Assembly: GCA_016198635.1 (NCBI GenBank)
Contig: JACQIF010000044.1
Coordinates: 1 to 6,324, forward strand
DNA length: 6,324 nt
DNA from: Candidatus Aenigmatarchaeota archaeon
GTDB lineage: Archaea > Aenigmatarchaeota > Aenigmatarchaeia > PWEA01 > JACQIF01
Direction of reading: 5' to 3'
The position numbers and the translations under genes are program-made. The notes under the pieces were generated by a model that was given only the letters and a program-made list of their open reading frames with translations, ran no database searches and was not told where the DNA came from. Of this stretch, positions 5,136-6,324 are shown one piece after another. Positions within the stretch are counted from its first letter, which is position 1. Each line of letters begins with the position of its first letter.

Positions 5136-6314
5136 ATGAGGCGCAAACCAGTTGTTGCAAAGATAATCGACAGCTTCTTCGGCACAGGAGGCTCTTACAA
5201 ATCCACGAGACGATTTGCCACAGGGCTAGCCGAACGCGGCTATAGTATAATCGTTATGACGTCTAGGACAAAAGGCCACGAGAAGATTAAACTTCCCCGT
5301 AACCTCAAAATAGTCTATTTTCACGGAATCCCCTTCCCTCAAACCAACAAAAACATCAAGATAGTAATCCCCGATATATACAAAATAGCCAAGTGTTTTA
5401 TCAAGGAGCGCGTGGACATTGTCCATGTGTGCGAACCGACGCCTCTTGGGTGGTGCGCAATTGCAGCCGCTAGAATAACTGGGATTCCTGTTGTCGCTTC
5501 CAACCACTTCCAACCGGAACATATACTGCCCGGGATAAAAAAGTTCAACAAAGACGTTACGAAAAGGACATTGAACCGTTACGCAGCCTCCCTTTACAAT
5601 AACTGCGATTATGTGATAGCGCCTAGCCGGTATTCGGAGAGCTATCTTAGGTCAATAGGCGTGCATGCGCCCATTGCAGTGATAAGCAACGGCGTGCAGG
5701 CGGACTTCTTCAAACCGTTGAGAAAACAAGCGATAAGCGACGCATTAAAAAACAAGAGAATTGTACTGTCGGTGAGCCGGTTAAACTCCGACAAGCGAAT
5801 AGACCTTATTGTCAAGTCTATGGTGCACGTGGTTAAAGAGGTTCCAAACGCCCATCTTGTGGTAGTGGGGGCCGGATTCGAGGAGGATAGCCTGAGAAAA
5901 CTCGTTAGGGACACTGGAGTTCAGGATAGCGTAACATTCTCAGGATTTGTTGAAGAAAGCGAGAAACCTCGGTACTACAGCGCCTCGGACGTTTTTGTAT
6001 CGGCATGCGACTGCGAGCTTGAGGGCATGAGCATATTGGAAGCAATGGCTTGCGGTTCACCCATAATAGTGTCGGACGCGAAAACCAGCGCGGCGTCCCA
6101 GTTTATTGAAAACAACGGGTTCACGTTTCGTTCTGGCAACGAAAAGGACCTCGCCAAAAACATAGTCAGGGTTCTGTCGTCCAAGAATATTCGAAGAATG
6201 AGAACAGCCAGCGTCTTGGAGGCCAGACGGTATTCCTTCAAGGACTCTGTGGATAAGCTCGAGGCCGTATATGCTACTGTCTTGGAATCGGCTGGCTCGA
6301 ATCCCACCCGTTAA
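5136..6314 (+). CDS. Family 4 glycosyltransferase (GT-B fold)
   Basis: The 392 residues cover a full GT-B enzyme of two Rossmann domains. The N-terminal acceptor domain starts AKIIDSFFGTGGSYKSTRRF (residues 8-27), with the glycine-rich loop common to GT4, and continues through VDIVHVCEPTPLG (93-105) and ASNHFQPEHI (121-130). The linker has APSRYSESYL and the ISNGV turn (183-187). The donor domain shows LSVSRLNSDKRIDL (211-224, the usual GRL..EKG strand with a Ser), HLVVVGAGFEEDSL, and VTFSGFV. The retaining-type EX7E signature is present as E294 and E302 in ELEGMSILEAMACGSP. The family includes lipid and polysaccharide glycosyltransferases; the acceptor is unknown here, though the HIVHV/NH-type N-terminal motifs recall diacylglycerol glucosyltransferases, a weak hint. 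No transmembrane helix is visible. It follows the GT2 gene closely, so the two probably act on the same glycan. Confidence 0.92.
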   Translation: MRRKPVVAKIIDSFFGTGGSYKSTRRFATGLAERGYSIIVMTSRTKGHEKIKLPRNLKIVYFHGIPFPQTNKNIKIVIPDIYKIAKCFIKERVDIVHVCEPTPLGWCAIAAARITGIPVVASNHFQPEHILPGIKKFNKDVTKRTLNRYAASLYNNCDYVIAPSRYSESYLRSIGVHAPIAVISNGVQADFFKPLRKQAISDALKNKRIVLSVSRLNSDKRIDLIVKSMVHVVKEVPNAHLVVVGAGFEEDSLRKLVRDTGVQDSVTFSGFVEESEKPRYYSASDVFVSACDCELEGMSILEAMACGSPIIVSDAKTSAASQFIENNGFTFRSGNEKDLAKNIVRVLSSKNIRRMRTASVLEARRYSFKDSVDKLEAVYATVLESAGSNPTR

Positions 6315-6324
6315 GCACCTCCGC

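Noticed and set aside
5975..6322. Minus-strand ORF starting GTG at 6307 with a perfect GGAGGTG 8 nt upstream (6316-6322).
   Set aside because: It lies wholly antisense to the conserved donor domain of the GT4 gene, and its protein shows no recognisable feature. The Shine-Dalgarno match is most likely chance.
6285..6324. tRNA-like 3' end: CTCGAATCCCACC resembles a T-arm, and CCTCCGC resembles an acceptor strand.
   Set aside because: The T stem does not pair (GCTGG against CCCAC), the spacing to CCTCCGC is too long, no matching 5' acceptor is found about 75-90 nt upstream, and the stretch encodes the end of a clear GT4 protein.

Overview
The window looks archaeal. The glycyl-tRNA synthetase has the archaeal/eukaryotic α2-type layout. 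There is a KaiC-like RecA-fold protein. Most start codons sit at or near the transcription start predicted from an archaeal TATA box (TATA centre about 26-28 nt upstream), and the few Shine-Dalgarno sites are of the AGGTG/GAGGT type. I see no bacterial -35/-10 promoters. Very tight gene packing, tail-to-tail overlaps and a short GlyRS fit a compact-genome archaeon (DPANN-like or a small euryarchaeon), but the lineage cannot be fixed from this sequence.

Layout, left to right. (1) A membrane protein open at the left edge, with at least three membrane segments followed by a KaiC/RecA-fold domain that has lost its Walker A lysine and its catalytic glutamates (3-1094, +). It overlaps by 1 nt with (2) an S4-domain protein with a degenerate FtsJ/TlyA-like methyltransferase fold (1094-1765, +). 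(3) On the opposite strand, a small signal-anchored six-cysteine protein (1723-2109, -) overlaps gene 2 tail-to-tail by 43 nt. (4) Divergent from it is a six-helix membrane protein (2155-2940, +), with two crossing TATA boxes between the pair. (5) Glycyl-tRNA synthetase (2929-4383, -) overlaps gene 4 tail-to-tail by 12 nt. (6) Divergent from glyS, apparently around one shared TATA element, is a family 2 glycosyltransferase (4446-5126, +), followed 9 nt later by (7) a family 4 glycosyltransferase (5136-6314, +). The last 10 nt of the window hold nothing I can call. No stretch over 300 bases lacks a gene.

How they may work together. Genes 1-2 form a translationally coupled pair in which both enzymatic folds look decayed, which suggests regulatory or binding roles rather than catalysis. 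Genes 3-4 are both envelope proteins and share a crossing promoter region. Genes 6-7 look like the start of a surface glycan or glycolipid operon that probably continues to the right. Only GlyRS is a clear housekeeping gene. I see no mobile element, CRISPR array, integrase, or convincing RNA gene.
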